NCBI GenBank assembly: GCA_025766275.1
Contig: JAFKAC010000020.1
Coordinates: 372,001-436,000 of the forward strand
Length of the DNA stretch: 64,000 nt
Origin: Lactarius indigo
Taxonomy: Eukaryota; Basidiomycota; Agaricomycetes; Russulales; Russulaceae
Direction of reading: 5' to 3'
Positions 22,357-33,600 of the stretch are shown here, piece by piece; the first letter of the stretch is position 1; each line of letters begins with the position of its first letter. A program made the position numbers and the translations under genes. The notes under the pieces were generated by a model. That model did not search any database, had not been told where the DNA came from, and worked only from the letters and a program-made list of their open reading frames with translations.

Positions 22357-24672
22357 TCAATCTTCCTTAACTTGGTCCTTGAAGCCGAGTCTGCGGATAC
22401 CAAGCGACAACTCGTCCAAGTCAAACTCTTCCGAGTCGTCGTCAAAAGATCCGGGTATCGTGCGGGTGCCTCTGGTCGTGTTGTCGATGGTGATCGGACT
22501 CTTTCCCACCACTTGTGGAGAATCTAGCACAATACACGTAAGACGGTGGTGGGGAACAAAAGACGCCGAACGAGTGATGGCATGAAAGATAAGAAACGCA
22601 CCACGCGGTGACCTCGCGGCCATCTGACTATTGGCTATCTTCCGTGGGGTCTTCGTGCGCACCGTGAAGAGGGGGCGGAGCGTGCCAATTTTGCAAGCAC
22701 CGCAAACTAAACAAAAGTAAAGAAAAAGTTGTCAGAACGACCACGTATCGTATAGGGGAGGGCGGGCACAGCACGACGCAAATAACGCCGGAGGGAACAC
22801 GCACCAACTTCGTCCGGACGTATAGATTTACTGAAACGGCCATATCTGCAGATGGTATGGATCGAGAACGAGAAGGGAATAAACAGCCAATAGGAGAAGG
22901 ACCCAGAAGAGACTCAACGTTTTGGCACAGTTCTCGCACTCTGAGGACATATCGGGTTAGCAGCACCGTAGGAGTGGAACAGCTCGTGTAACGTTGTCTA
23001 AACGCTCACCCCATTCAAAAGGATACGATATTTCATAATTGTGCCGAGTCTGCAAAATTAAAATGATTGGCAGCCACATACCGCATGCACGATCAGGAAA
23101 TAAAGTCCGCTGGGCCGAGTCGACCGCAACACCCACCGAAATGTCAATATCCGCTCGTTTGCGCATCACCTTCGCGGCCCTACAGTAATAAAGTATCCAG
23201 CAGAACGGCGACGTAACTTCGTGAGTCATCCACACATGTGCAGTAAGTGGTGGAAATAAGGCTCCCACGCACCATGACTTCCAAACCTTCCCATGACCTT
23301 CCTTCGGGTCTTGATTAATGACCCAACATGCGAGGTGGCACATCTCATGTGAAAGGGTATTTCGAATGCGCTCTTTTGAAGGAGGAACAAGCGATGGGAA
23401 TCGTCCCTCATCCCGGTCGCTGGAATGACTCATATAACGACTCACCATTTGAGTCCAGAATCTTAGTTGCGAGCTCGATCGAAGTAGTGTGTACGCCTTC
23501 CTTCGATCTTCATATAACACGTTGGAAATTGTGAGAACGACACGGGGGGGATCTGATGACCTACCGATGCCATCGAGCCCGACCGGCGGTGGTAAGCAAG
23601 CGGTTGCTCCAGACCAGGGTCGTCGTGGCCGGGAGACCACCATCGAACACAGACAAATTAAGATCTTCGAAGAGTGACTGGGCGTATGCTGCGCGTTCGG
23701 CCTGCTCGGCAAGCACGAGCGCCTTTTTGGACGTGCGTGGCGTTTTCGCAGCAGAGGGCGCCCTCGCTTTGGTCGCGGACGATTTCGGGGTGGGGGTGGA
23801 AGCGGCCGTGGGCAGGGCGTGGGCGGGAATGCGGAAGAGGGACGGAATCGTAGCGGAATCGTCGGCAATGGGGCGCGTATTCTCCAAGTCTGACTCTGTG
23901 AGCGTGGATAACGACGAAAATGCTTGCACGAGGCTGGGAGCGCCGCTGTCGCCCGCGCTCGGCGGTCCTCGTTGAGCGGTCTTCGGTGTCTGCGGGCGGC
24001 GCAGCGGTTTCCGTGAGCTTTTGGGTTCGTCGCTGTAGCAACATCGAAGCGTCAGAGGCCCACAGCCCAGAGGCGGCAGATACAGGCTAGCGTACAGGAC
24101 AAGGAGAGCATCGTCAGATGCAGGCAGTGGGTTGGCATAGCTGTTCGTCAGATCCTGGCATGGTGGCTGAACAGGAGGGGACATCGGCTTGCGCCAAGAC
24201 GCATCGTCATCGTCTGAGCTGTCCGTTATCTCTATCACGGAGATATCTGCGTTGTTGGGTCGTGTCCTCGCATTGGCGGAAAGATCCTCTGAGCTCGAGC
24301 TGCTGCTGTGCACGATACGTCGCTCGCGGGCGCTTGCAGGTCCAGGTTTAGGGCGCCAATGATTAGGAAGCCTACAAACCAACAAGCTGTTTCACAACGG
24401 CTCCATGGTGGATCAATCAAATTCTACACGCACCGGTCGACTTCTGACTCTGCGTCACGCACAGCACTATTGTAGGATCCGACGACATATCGACAGGTGG
24501 GGTTGGGCGTTGGCACAGCCGAAAGCGATGAGGATCTTCTCCTACCAGAAGGAGTCTTAACGGAAGCAATTGGGAGCGAGCAATAGTACAACAATCACCT
24601 TGCTACAGACTTTGATAGAGCACCCTCCTCCTCCTCTTCCTCCGAGCTGGATATTTCGATAATGTCCTTCAT
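22357..24672 (-). CDS. GCNA/ACRC-like SprT metalloprotease
   Basis: ATG at 24,672. The N-terminus is acidic, with two SUMO-interaction-like motifs, DIIEISSSEEEEEE (residues about 3-16) and SVIEITDSSDDDD. Next comes AQSLFEDLNLSVFDGGLP and RLLTTAGRARWHR, the start of the SprT-like domain. An exon at about 23,290-23,370 carries the zinc site SHEMCHLACW...KEGHG (HExxH at 23,335-23,349). Then KVMRKRADIDI, HNYEISYPFEW, ECENC, YGRFSKSI and VCGACKIGTLRP form the C-terminal zinc ribbon. The stop is at 22,357. About ten exons with GT-AG introns all join in frame. Family role: a nuclear protease that degrades DNA-protein crosslinks, recruited by SUMO. The gene appears intact. It is divergent from the Pop8-like gene, 157 bp away. 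Confidence 0.85.
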
Positions 24673-24829
24673 TGATGAGACGACGAGATTAAACTTGAAC
24701 TTAAGTAACCGTGATCTTCGCGAACTTGAAGGTGTTGTCGCGTCGCGACCGTGTTCCAGAAGCAGGTCACGTGGTCGCTACCATCACGACCTGCCGGACC
24801 GGGGCTGATCGCCCCCAACTTAAGCTTGG
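24673..24829. promoter_or_regulatory. Shared divergent promoter, 157 bp
   Basis: Lies between the start codons of the GCNA-like gene (minus) and the Pop8-like gene (plus), so both promoters must share it or overlap the neighbouring transcript. No TATA box is obvious. Contains CGCGTCGCGACCG, a near-palindromic GC core at about 24,738. Confidence 0.55.
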
Positions 24830-25243
24830 ATGACGACTGGCAGCGGACCCACGCCACTGCCCCAAACGCAACACTACATCCGCTTCTCCATCTACCCGCC
24901 AAGCTCCGACGCACTGCACGTCCGACGCGCGCTTCAAGAGGCGCTCGTGCAATCGTTTGGCGCCGCGCGGTCGCACACATATCTCGATGTGCTCTGGGTA
25001 GCCGACTCGGGTACCGAATGTATAGTGCGCACCAGCGGTCCCACGTACGTTTGTCCCCTCTGAGCGAATTTGAAAGGCGGTCACTGACGCACTTTGGTTT
25101 TGGTATTTTACAGGGACGCTGCAAGCGTTATGGCTGCTGCCGCAGTATTTCAAGGCCAGCCCCGCCTCTCTACTCTAAAGGAGTCGCCGTTCCTGCCGGC
25201 GCTTTCCGCAGACTCGAACAGGCAAAAGCTCTTTTTGAGATGA
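24830..25243 (+). CDS. RNase P/MRP subunit, Pop8-like
   Basis: Two exons (24,830-25,044 and 25,114-25,243) joined through GTACGT...TTTACAG give a 114-residue protein. The N-terminal half reads HYIRFSIYPPSSDALHVRRA, then ALVQSFGAARSHTYLDVLWV and GTECIVR. Exon 2 adds DAASVMAAAAVFQG and the C-terminal LKESPFLPAL. The fold pattern (beta strand, helix, TYLDVLWV strand, GTECIVR strand, helix) is that of the small Pop5/Rpp14/Pop8 subunits, which bind the RNA of RNase P and MRP in tRNA 5' and rRNA processing. Pop8 fits the length best. Assignment to Pop8 over Rpp14 is from memory of family members. Confidence 0.65.
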
Positions 25244-25634
25244 GAGTGCGAGTCCTCGTGATGTCGCGTTCGGTCCGGCGTGCTCCAATTTGTTTGCTTG
25301 TGACGCTAGTTCTTGTTTGTTGTTTACAATAGGGGTCCTTCTCCCAGTACAGTAGAGTACGTGACACATGTTGTAGAATGGAACGTAAAAGAGAAGCTCA
25401 CTAACATACGGTCCCCAGCGTCGCACAACGGAAGTGGGGTCAGGTTCGTACGACTGGTGACGTGTGGGTAGTGGTATCGGGCTCACGACAGCGAGTGCGT
25501 ACGTTGGTAGTGGAACAGATCTCAAAGAGACTACACCGGTGACATCGAAGACAGATCATTATTACACCGACCCTCCTTCCCTAAAGTCATACATACGGGT
25601 AAAGTCGCTGAAGTCAATCGGCCCGATTGTCTCC
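25244..25634. other. Intergenic between Pop8-like and DCN1-like genes
   Basis: Convergent 3' ends. No gene motif is seen on either strand. Confidence 0.4.
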
Positions 25635-26776
25635 CTATGGTTCCTGAGCTTGCACGCGACCGCGTGCCCACTCTACGAAATCGTCTATCGTCGATGGCCA
25701 CGCACCTGCAGAATACGTGTGTACGTGGGTGACATGTCAAATGGCGGAGCGAGTGCAGTCTGTGCAGAATGGGGGAACGTACCCTCGATGTCGTACGTCT
25801 CAAACTTTGCGTCTATACTGCGTAAGAAAACAAGGAACTGTGTTGCATTCAAGTAAAATATCCCAATTTCCAAGTCAGAATTATCCGAAATCGGGGAAGA
25901 GAGGGAATACGCGCCATTGCCCATGTGTCTTTACTAATCCCCTTGATGTTCTTCTCACCCAGAAAGTCGTACCACAGCTGTGTGTGTTCTTCCGTCCACC
26001 CACCATCGGCCTTCATGAGATCGTCCCCGCCGGGGTCTTGCGAGCGGAGCGCACCGCCCTTGAGGCCATGTGGAAGTAACAGGCCCCAGAAAGCTAGCGC
26101 AAGCTCGAGACCGAGACTCCGCTGGCCCTCTGCCCGCGCAAACTCAAACGTGTAGAGGTACACACGGCGGAAGTAGACAGGGTCCGACCCTAGCCTCTTG
26201 CGCAAGCGAGGTATTGTACCTTTCATTCCCTCGAACGACTCCACGCTGCCAGCAGTGCGCAGTCGATTGAGACAGAGAGCGGATCACGGAGTTTTGATAC
26301 AGATCACGCACCCGAGTCCCCTCCATCCTTGTACCCAACCCGTCTTCCTCCATCTGCCGACGCTCGGAGATTGGAGTTCGCAGGCAACGGCGAGAAGGAC
26401 GACGTCCTCTGGGTCAACGCCAAGATCTTTGCACAAACTGAGGGTACCGTCCACAGTGATATCGTCTTCGTCTTCGTCTAATTTCAAAAAAGACCAATGA
26501 ATTTGACGAAACAGGTCGATTGAGGTAGCACACCCTTGTATTGGTTAAACATTTTTTCGAGTTGGCTGGAGGAAGGGGTTGATGACATGATCTCCCTTGA
26601 GTTCATATAGGATTCCACGGCGATATCTAGGCGCAGGTGCTTATCAAGATAGCGCCTGGCCTCTCGTGTGCTAAAGGACGATCATTTGTTCGAATGCAAG
26701 TGCTACGGGGGAATCGGACAAAGTTACATACGTAGCTCCGGTGGCTCTGACAAACTCTCTGATGTCTCCTTCTTTC
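25635..26776 (-). CDS. DCN1-like NEDD8 ligase (UBA plus DCUN1/PONY)
   Basis: The 5'-most exon recognised starts near 26,776 and spells a UBA domain across an intron: DIREFVRATGAT then TREARRYLDKHLRLDIAVESY. Then MSSTPSSSQLEKMFNQYK, DEDDITVDGTLSLCKDLGVD (EF-hand-like), and the PONY core RLGSDPVYFRRVYLYTFEFA, LALAFWGLLLPHGLKGGAL and YDFLGEKNIKGISKDTWAM. The end reads FLRSIDAKFETYDIEG and AWPSTIDDFVEWARG-like, with TAG at 25,635-25,637. Dcn1 promotes transfer of NEDD8 to cullins, activating SCF ubiquitin ligases. The true first exon is upstream of 26,776 and was not fixed. After WAM the intron starts GCGCGT, so either a GC-AG intron or a small indel is present. Confidence 0.85.
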
Positions 26777-27079
26777 CTAGAGCTCCGGGACTGCCAAAGA
26801 CGAAGAGGAGGGAGAGATTGTGGGTTGTGAAAAACGGGACATTCTGATCAAGACGACAGACCATTGCAAGTTTCTTGAAGAAAGAAATGGACAGCGCGAT
26901 TAGGAGAGAAGCTGCGGCAGTCCAGAGTATATTGTCACGGTGGTGGAATAGCAGACACTCGTAGATGATGCACGTTGTAACTTGACAGCAGGCCACCGGG
27001 CCGTTTCGGCGCGTGTGATTCGGTCTTTGCCGAATGACTTTGCCAAGGTCAAGGGGGGCCAGGCTGTGGTTCCATGACC
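26777..27079. other. Upstream region of the DCN1-like gene
   Basis: Should contain the first exon and promoter of the DCN1-like gene on the minus strand. A splice acceptor ending CTCTAG just upstream of 26,776 supports a further exon to the right. No other gene seen. Confidence 0.4.
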
Positions 27080-27945
27080 TGAGTAGAATCAATGTGACGA
27101 GTAACGTGTGACGTGTAACACGTGAGCAGCACTTGATGCCTGAAAAAGTCAAGTCGAGATTTGAGTGAGAGCAAGAAAATGAGAGTGTGAGCACTAATTG
27201 TTACAAGATAGAGATATTTCTTAGGCTCTGAGTGAGTGTGATAAGGTAGTGGTAGGAGGTCAAAGACCGTCAACCCCTATATTTGTTACACACATATATA
27301 TATACTGTGATTATTCATGGACTCAGCCACCTGGCAATTGGACCATATTTGGTTGTTCCCGGACTAAAATGGCTGGTTCCCTAACACTCCCCTTCATGTC
27401 ATTAGAAGTCCCATTTCTCTCACATGTCTGTTATGTTTTTGTCTTGGCAAAGCTTTAGTCAACACATCTGCCATTTGATCAGGATCTTGACAACTCTCAA
27501 TGGCAATGGTTTGTTCTTTGACCATATCACGAATCCAATGCCATTGGATATTGATATGCTTTGCCCTTTTGTGGAACTGGGGGTTGCGTGCCATTGAAAT
27601 AGACCCTTCATTATCACCTTTTATGATGGTTGGTGAGTTTTGTTCTTCATTTAATTCTTTATATAAATTCCTTAGCCAATATGCTTCACATCCTGCTTCA
27701 GATAGTGTGACATATTCAGCCTCTGTGGATGACATAGCAATTGTCATTTGTTTCTTTGACCGCCATGTTACCACACCACCCCCAGATAAGAATACATATC
27801 CTGAAGTGGACTTGCGGTCATCTGTGTTTGCATAAGCAGCATCCATGTACCCGTGAAATAAGTTTGTCCCTTTTGTCTGTGCTTCATAAGTTATTCCTAA
27901 TCTTCTTGTCCCAGCTAAGTAGTGTAACACTCTTTTAAGTGCTCC
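27080..27945 (-). mobile_element. Element J: 3' end of a Ty1/copia retrotransposon
   Basis: Minus-strand copia: the end of pol followed by a purine tract (GAAGGGGAG) and a 3' LTR at about 27,080-27,386 (minus strand TGTTAGGGAACCAG...TTCTACTCA) with a TATATATATA box. The rest of pol is cut off at 27,946, where the LTR of element B begins. The other flank of the B insertion is not recovered in this window. Confidence 0.75.
27394..27930 (-). pseudogene. Copia pol C-terminus (RNase H)
   Basis: Reads LHYLAGTRRLGITYEA, then GYMDAAYANTDDRKSTSGYV, the copia RNase H start (normally DADWA), then SSTEAEYVTLSEAGCEAYWL and IKGDNEGSISMARNP, with HKRAKHINIQWHWIRDM at the end and TKALPRQKH near the stop. 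All are hallmark copia RNase H motifs. No frameshift within the 178 residues. It degrades the RNA strand in RNA:DNA hybrids during reverse transcription. Confidence 0.9.
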
Positions 27946-28169
27946 TGTTACGGTACAGACTCATCACGCGTTCCAAGTGACTCATGGCTGGTTATGACTA
28001 TGGCCCGACGGTAGTATTAGTCATGGACCTTTACATCATATCAGTCAGCATAGTAGTTCGCATGTGATTGTGACTCATGTATAACTCATTCCTAGGATAG
28101 CTGTACTAGGGTTCGAGCTAGTTATGCTATTGGTTACTTACTATTCCAGCGGCGCTTTAAAGCCCACGT
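27946..28169 (+). repeat. Element B 5' LTR, first part
   Basis: The first 224 bp of the B LTR. It continues at 35,992-36,274 after element A, for 507 bp in total against 508 for A. The cut is at AAAGCCCACGT|. Confidence 0.9.
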
Positions 28170-28677
28170 TGTTACGGTACAGACTTGGTGACTCATAGCA
28201 TACGACTCATGACCGGTTATGACTACGGTCCAGTATCAGTATTAGTCATGGATTCTTACATCGTATCAGTCAGCATAGTAGTTCGCATGTGATTGTGACT
28301 CGTGTATGACTCATTCCTAGGATAGCTGTACTAGGGTTCAAGCTAGTTACGCTATTGGTTACCTATTGTTTCAAGCAGCGCTTTAAAGCCCGCGCGTATC
28401 TGTATAAGTAGTCGTTTTGAAGACCAAGGATCTCCATCTTGGTCTTCTTCAATCCACCATCTTGACTCGTCTTTCGTCTGCCTTAGTCTTTGACTAAGCG
28501 TGCCTCTACTTCTATCCACCAAGGGATAGTACTCTTCATACCTTTGCTGCAGCGTGCGCCAGTGTGCCCCTGTTCAGCCTGCATTGGGTTGATACAAGTC
28601 CCCATTCACCTATCTTTCGCTAAGTCGATTACGCCTTTCTTACGTCCAAGTTGGACTCATGCTGGTGGAGCGTAACA
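28170..28677 (+). repeat. Element A 5' LTR
   Basis: TGTTACGGTAC...GGTGGAGCGTAACA. TATA-like TATAAG at 28,403. A hairpin (GAAGACCAAG / CTTGGTCTTC) surrounds the likely transcription start. Differs from the 3' LTR at 14 positions, all CpG transitions. Confidence 0.95.
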
Positions 28678-28690
28678 TTAAGACCAAGAT
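28436..28690 (+). promoter_or_regulatory. Element A self-priming pair
   Basis: ATCTTGGTCTT (28,436-28,446) lies 33 nt after TATAAG and is the exact 11-nt complement of AAGACCAAGAT (28,680-28,690), two bases inside the 5' LTR. A transcript starting at 28,436 would have its first 11 nt complementary to the primer site, as in Tf1. No TGG for a tRNA primer adjoins the LTR. The same pair occurs in B. Confidence 0.8.
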
Positions 28691-30673
28691 CCTCATCGTG
28701 GTGTACTCGACCAGAGACCAGTGGACGTCCTTCCGTCCCTATCATATTGAATGACGAGGAGATTGCAACGTACCAACACGATTCTTAGGAGCAGCTCAGT
28801 GGAGAGAACGAGGAGAAGACACTGGGTATTTCGTAGAATTTAATGGTCCTAACCGTTTCCGACCCGTTGAGTTCAATTTCGAACACCTCTGTTGGACTGA
28901 GATTACTTGGAACCCCATAGATCATCGCTGGGACATTGTGCGACCAGCAGGAAGAAACTACAACTGCGACATCGACGTGCGAGAGCTTAATAGCCGTGCA
29001 GATTACAGTCCTATTGACGGACAAGCACAAGAACATACAGACGAAGGAATTAGCAGAGAAGAAGCCTCTGAAAGTCAGTCACCAAGCAGAGGAACAACGC
29101 CAGCAGAAGAAGCCAGTTTAGGAGCTATTGGTGATCACATTATACGACGAACTGAGTCCCTCACTATTCACCAACCCGAGCCAGAAGTAATCCACATCCG
29201 CAGTCCAGCAGTCGCAATGGCAACCGCCACCGTTACGCAAGAAGAACTGCAGCTCACCACTGAAGCAAGGGATCAAATAGCCCTAGAAGAACAGAGACGC
29301 ATCGCAGAAGAATCCAGAGCTAATCTAGCTCCCATTAACCCCTACACTGGTCATCGAATGACTGATGACGACATAGCATTCCACCGCGCCATCGGGCCAG
29401 ATGTAGCCGATCCTCCCAGTGGTGGAGGCGGACCCCCTGGTGACTTACCAGGAGGAGGACCCCCACCAAGAGAACCTGGATTTGGAGGATTCCCTGGAGG
29501 ATTCCTGGGGGGACCACCAGGAGGAGGACCACCAGGAGGAGGACCACCAGGAGGAGGACCACCAGGTGTAGGTCCTATTGTTCCCCCTCCAAGTAACAAA
29601 TTAGCTGGTGAAGCACCCACAGTATTCGATGGAGAACGCGCCAAGGTCGAGGCGTTTCTCACTCAATGGCATGTCTACTGGAGCATGAACACCGATGAAG
29701 GCATTATGGCAACTCCATACTGATGTGCTCTACTTTTTCTCTCTTACATCAAAGGTGTCAACGTCAGCGAATGGGTACTAGCCATGCTTACCTGGCTCAA
29801 CGGCCAGATACAAGCTGGAATACCCCGTACAAGTGAAGGGTTATGGAACGAAGTCACGCGCAGCTTTATGCAGCGCTTCTGCAATACTATGGAACAGGAA
29901 CAGGCTCAATACGAACTCAAAAAGGGAGTTAAAATGATTGGGGGCAATCTAGATGAGTATTGCACCCAATTCGAACAGCTTATACACCTCGCTCAGTACA
30001 GGCTTGACGATCCCCAAACATTGGATCTATTTGCAAGTGGACTACCAAAAGACCTATACGAAAAGGTCTACACCCTCGACAACCCCCGCAACTATCGTGA
30101 ATGGAAGGAAGCGGCTACCACTCGCCAACAACAATATCTTCATCTCAAGGCGGTGTTAAACAAAGGAGCTCCTCAAGGACAAGGACAAGGACGACCACGC
30201 CAATTGCGACAATGGCAGGGACTGCCAAGAAGCTCTTGGCAACCAAGAAATCTACCTCGAGACCCAAACGCAATGGATACATCAGCAGATCGAATCCGAG
30301 GGCGACTCGCAGGAACCAAAGATATACTCACTCCTCGCCCCCCATACCGACCAAGAGGAGGATTCCTCCAAAGAGGAGGAGGGCGCAATAACCAAAGGCC
30401 AGTCACTTGTTACAATTGTGGGAAGGACGGACACATGGCCTGTGATTGTAGACAACCACGAGGAGGCTATCAGCCTCAAGCGTCAACTAGTCGCTACATT
30501 GATACCGACTATCATCAACAAGAACCAGAAGTCGCTACCAGGGCGGTTCAAGATGCACCCCCTCAACAGCACGCCAACGATTGGCTTAATGGAGTAGCAG
30601 GAGAATCAGACGATGTAAAGGACATTATCCTCCAACAGCTGTGGAAGAAGGAGGGTTTTCAGGATGCCTGAAC
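28659..30673 (+). pseudogene. Element A gag
   Basis: The gag frame is open from an ATG inside the 5' LTR (28,659-28,661) through the primer site (MLVERNIKTKIL). In-frame TGA stops occur at 28,752 and 29,721, both at CGA codons of the relatives. Domains: an N-terminal conserved region (FLGAAQWRERGEDTGYF), a PPGGG-rich linker (about 29,420-29,590), capsid helices (WHVYWSMN, LSYIKGVNVSEWVLAM), and the knuckle CYNCGKDGHMACDC (about 30,411). It ends GFQDA* at 30,671. Gag builds the particle and binds RNA. Confidence 0.9.
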
Positions 30674-33600
30674 CCATCGGCCTGGGTGAGGGCAGTTAAT
30701 TGTAACAGTGTAATCATGACTCGCTATCGTTCTATGAGAGTTCCAGTATTGATTCGCACCAGTTATGCAATGGCCGACATACGAGCACTAGTCGACTCAG
30801 GAGCAACTTATTGCTTCATGAAACCTTCCTTCGCGAAGAGGATGGGGCTTGGGACAAAGTTACTTGACGTCCCAAAGAAAATATGGAATATCGACAATAC
30901 AGAAAATAAGTCAGGGCATATTACTCACTACACCGATGTTGACGTTCAAACTAAAGGAATCCACAAGGAAATACGTTTCCTCATTACAGATATTGGAAAT
31001 GAGGACATTGTATTAGGATATCCCTGGCTTGCCATCTACGATCCCCACATCAAATGGTCACAAGCCGCTATTCACAAAGACATGCTCCCCATCATCATTC
31101 GTTCTACCAATCCTTACCTTAAAACAACACCAGTAGTTGCAGCAACTACTGTCCAAAACGATGACTATGAAATAGTACACTCCTGTGTTATTACAGATGA
31201 ACAACGACACCAATTCGAGGAGGGGTGCCGAATCCGGGCCACGGCCACCGACCTCGCCATAGCTGCTCAGCAATACGTCACTAAAGCTGAGTTACCTCCG
31301 GAATATCACGAATTTGAATGCCTCTTCAGTGAAGAAGCATCGGACAGGTTTCCACCAAGCAGGCCTTGGGATCACGCTATCGAATTCAATCCAGGAACAG
31401 CCGACGCAATTGATTGCAAAATATACCCCATGACCCAAGAAGAAGACAAGAAACTGCACGAATGGATTGACGAACAACTCAAAAAGGGGTATATATGACC
31501 CTCTAAATCTCCATACACTTCGTCCTTCTTCTTCATTAAAAAGAAGGACGGAAAACTGTGACCTGTCCAGGATTATTGAAAAATCAACGCGGTCACCATC
31601 CGCAACCAATACCCACTCCCTCTTATATCCGATCTTATTACCGACCTCAGTAACGCCCACATCTACACCAAACTTGATGTCAGATGGGGATACAACAACG
31701 TATGTATCAAAGAGGGAGATGAAGAAAAAGCAGCGTTTAAGACGCGCTACGGATTATTTGAACCAACAGTGATGTTTTTCGGTCTAACCAACTCCCCAGC
31801 AACGTTCCAGACGATGATGAATTTCATCTTCAGGGACATTATTGCAAAACACGAAAAACATGGCACCATTATTCGGGTCTATATGGACGATATTGGCATC
31901 ACTATGGGACTCAATCACTCTTTACCAGATCACATTGCAGCCATCAAGGATGTACTCCGTGTGTCTGCAGAACACGACTTGTATTACAAACTCGAGAAAT
32001 GCCTCTTCCACTCTCCGCATATGGATTACCTGGGGGTAATCCTTGAAAAGGGGGTGACGCGCATGGACCCTGTCAAAATTTCAGGCATCAAAGATTGGCC
32101 TACGCCCACTAAAGTTAAGGACGTCTGCTCTTTCCTCAGATTTTGCAATTTTTACCAACCATTCATACAAGGATTTGCAACCAAAGCACGACCTCTTAAC
32201 AAACTCACATGAAAAGACACCGAATGGCATTGGGGAGCGGAGGAAGAAAAGGCATTCCAAGACCTCAAAACCCTTGTCACCAGCGAACCCGTCCTTGCAC
32301 ATCCAGACCTCACACAACAATTTGAACTAGAGGTCGACGCATCAGGATTTGCCACTGGAGCCGTTCTCCTCCAGCACAAAAAGGACAGCAAATGACACCC
32401 TATTGGCTACTATTCATCCACCCTCAATGAAGCTGAACGAAATTACGACATTTACGATCTCGAACTTTTAGCAATTGTCAAGGCCTTCTGCCACTGGAGA
32501 CCCCTTCTAGTGGGCTCCCCCCACAAGATCAAAGTATTTTCCGACCACCTCAATCTGCAATACTGGAAATCACCACAAAATATCAGCAGATGCGTAGCGA
32601 GGGAAGTACTTGAACTCTTGGAATATGATTTTGAGATTCATCACATTAAGGGAACTTCCAATGGGTGCGCTGACGCACTGTCACGGAGGCTGGACTACAA
32701 TCAAGGAGAAAACAACAACGAAGGGATAACAGTATTACCGGAAAGCGTCTTTGCACGTGCCACCACGCTAGAAGAACCATGACACCCACACTGGAGACCT
32801 GAGATCCTACCGGTGGAAATGACTCCAGAACATCCCATTTACGAGCAAGACACAGCTAAGTTGAAACCTTGGGTCGACGCTCATAAACTAAAGGACATCG
32901 AAGGAACATGGTACAAAGACGGACACCGAGTGGTTACTGGCGGCATCCATGACAAACGCACTATTATTGCCGCTCACCATGATTCCCCTGTATACGGCCA
33001 CCCCGGTATCAAACACACTCTTCAACTCACCGAGCGACATTACTGGTGGCCGCAGATGAAGGATGACGTCACAGACTACGTCAAAGGCTGTGCAGAGTGC
33101 CGGCAACACAAAGTCAACCTCCGTCCCATCAGAGCACCCTTACAACCCATCTACCCGAAACTGGAAGCCCTGCCATTTGAGACCATTGCAGTGGACTTTA
33201 TTACCAAACTCCCCATCTCTCGTGGTTATGACTCTATTCTAACGGTAACAGATCATGATTGCACCAAAGCTGCCGTTTTTATCCCCTGCAATGAAGAGAT
33301 AACAGCCGAAGGAACGGCCGCCCTGTACGTTTCCCATGTCTTCCCACGATTCAGACTCCCCTCGTGTGTTATCAGTGATCGAGATCCCCGTTTCGCATCT
33401 AAGTTTATGCGGGAGACATGCAAGATTCTTGGCATCAGCCAAAATATCTCAACCGCTTACCATCCCAGAACCGATGGCCAATCAGAACGAACGAATCAAT
33501 GGCTGGAACAATATCTCCGCTTCTGGGTAAATGAACGACAAGACGACTGGGTTTGTTATCTGCCCATGGCAGAATTCACGCATAACAACTGGCCTAATGA

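Noticed and set aside
12060..27930. Copia gag at 12 kb and copia RNase H at 27 kb as one element
   Set aside because: They are separated by a 12 kb block of intact host genes, with nothing linking them; treated as two remnants.
29420..29590. PPGGG repeats in gag of A and B as a collagen-like gene or satellite
   Set aside because: They lie in frame inside gag between the N-terminal block and capsid; an ordinary low-complexity linker.
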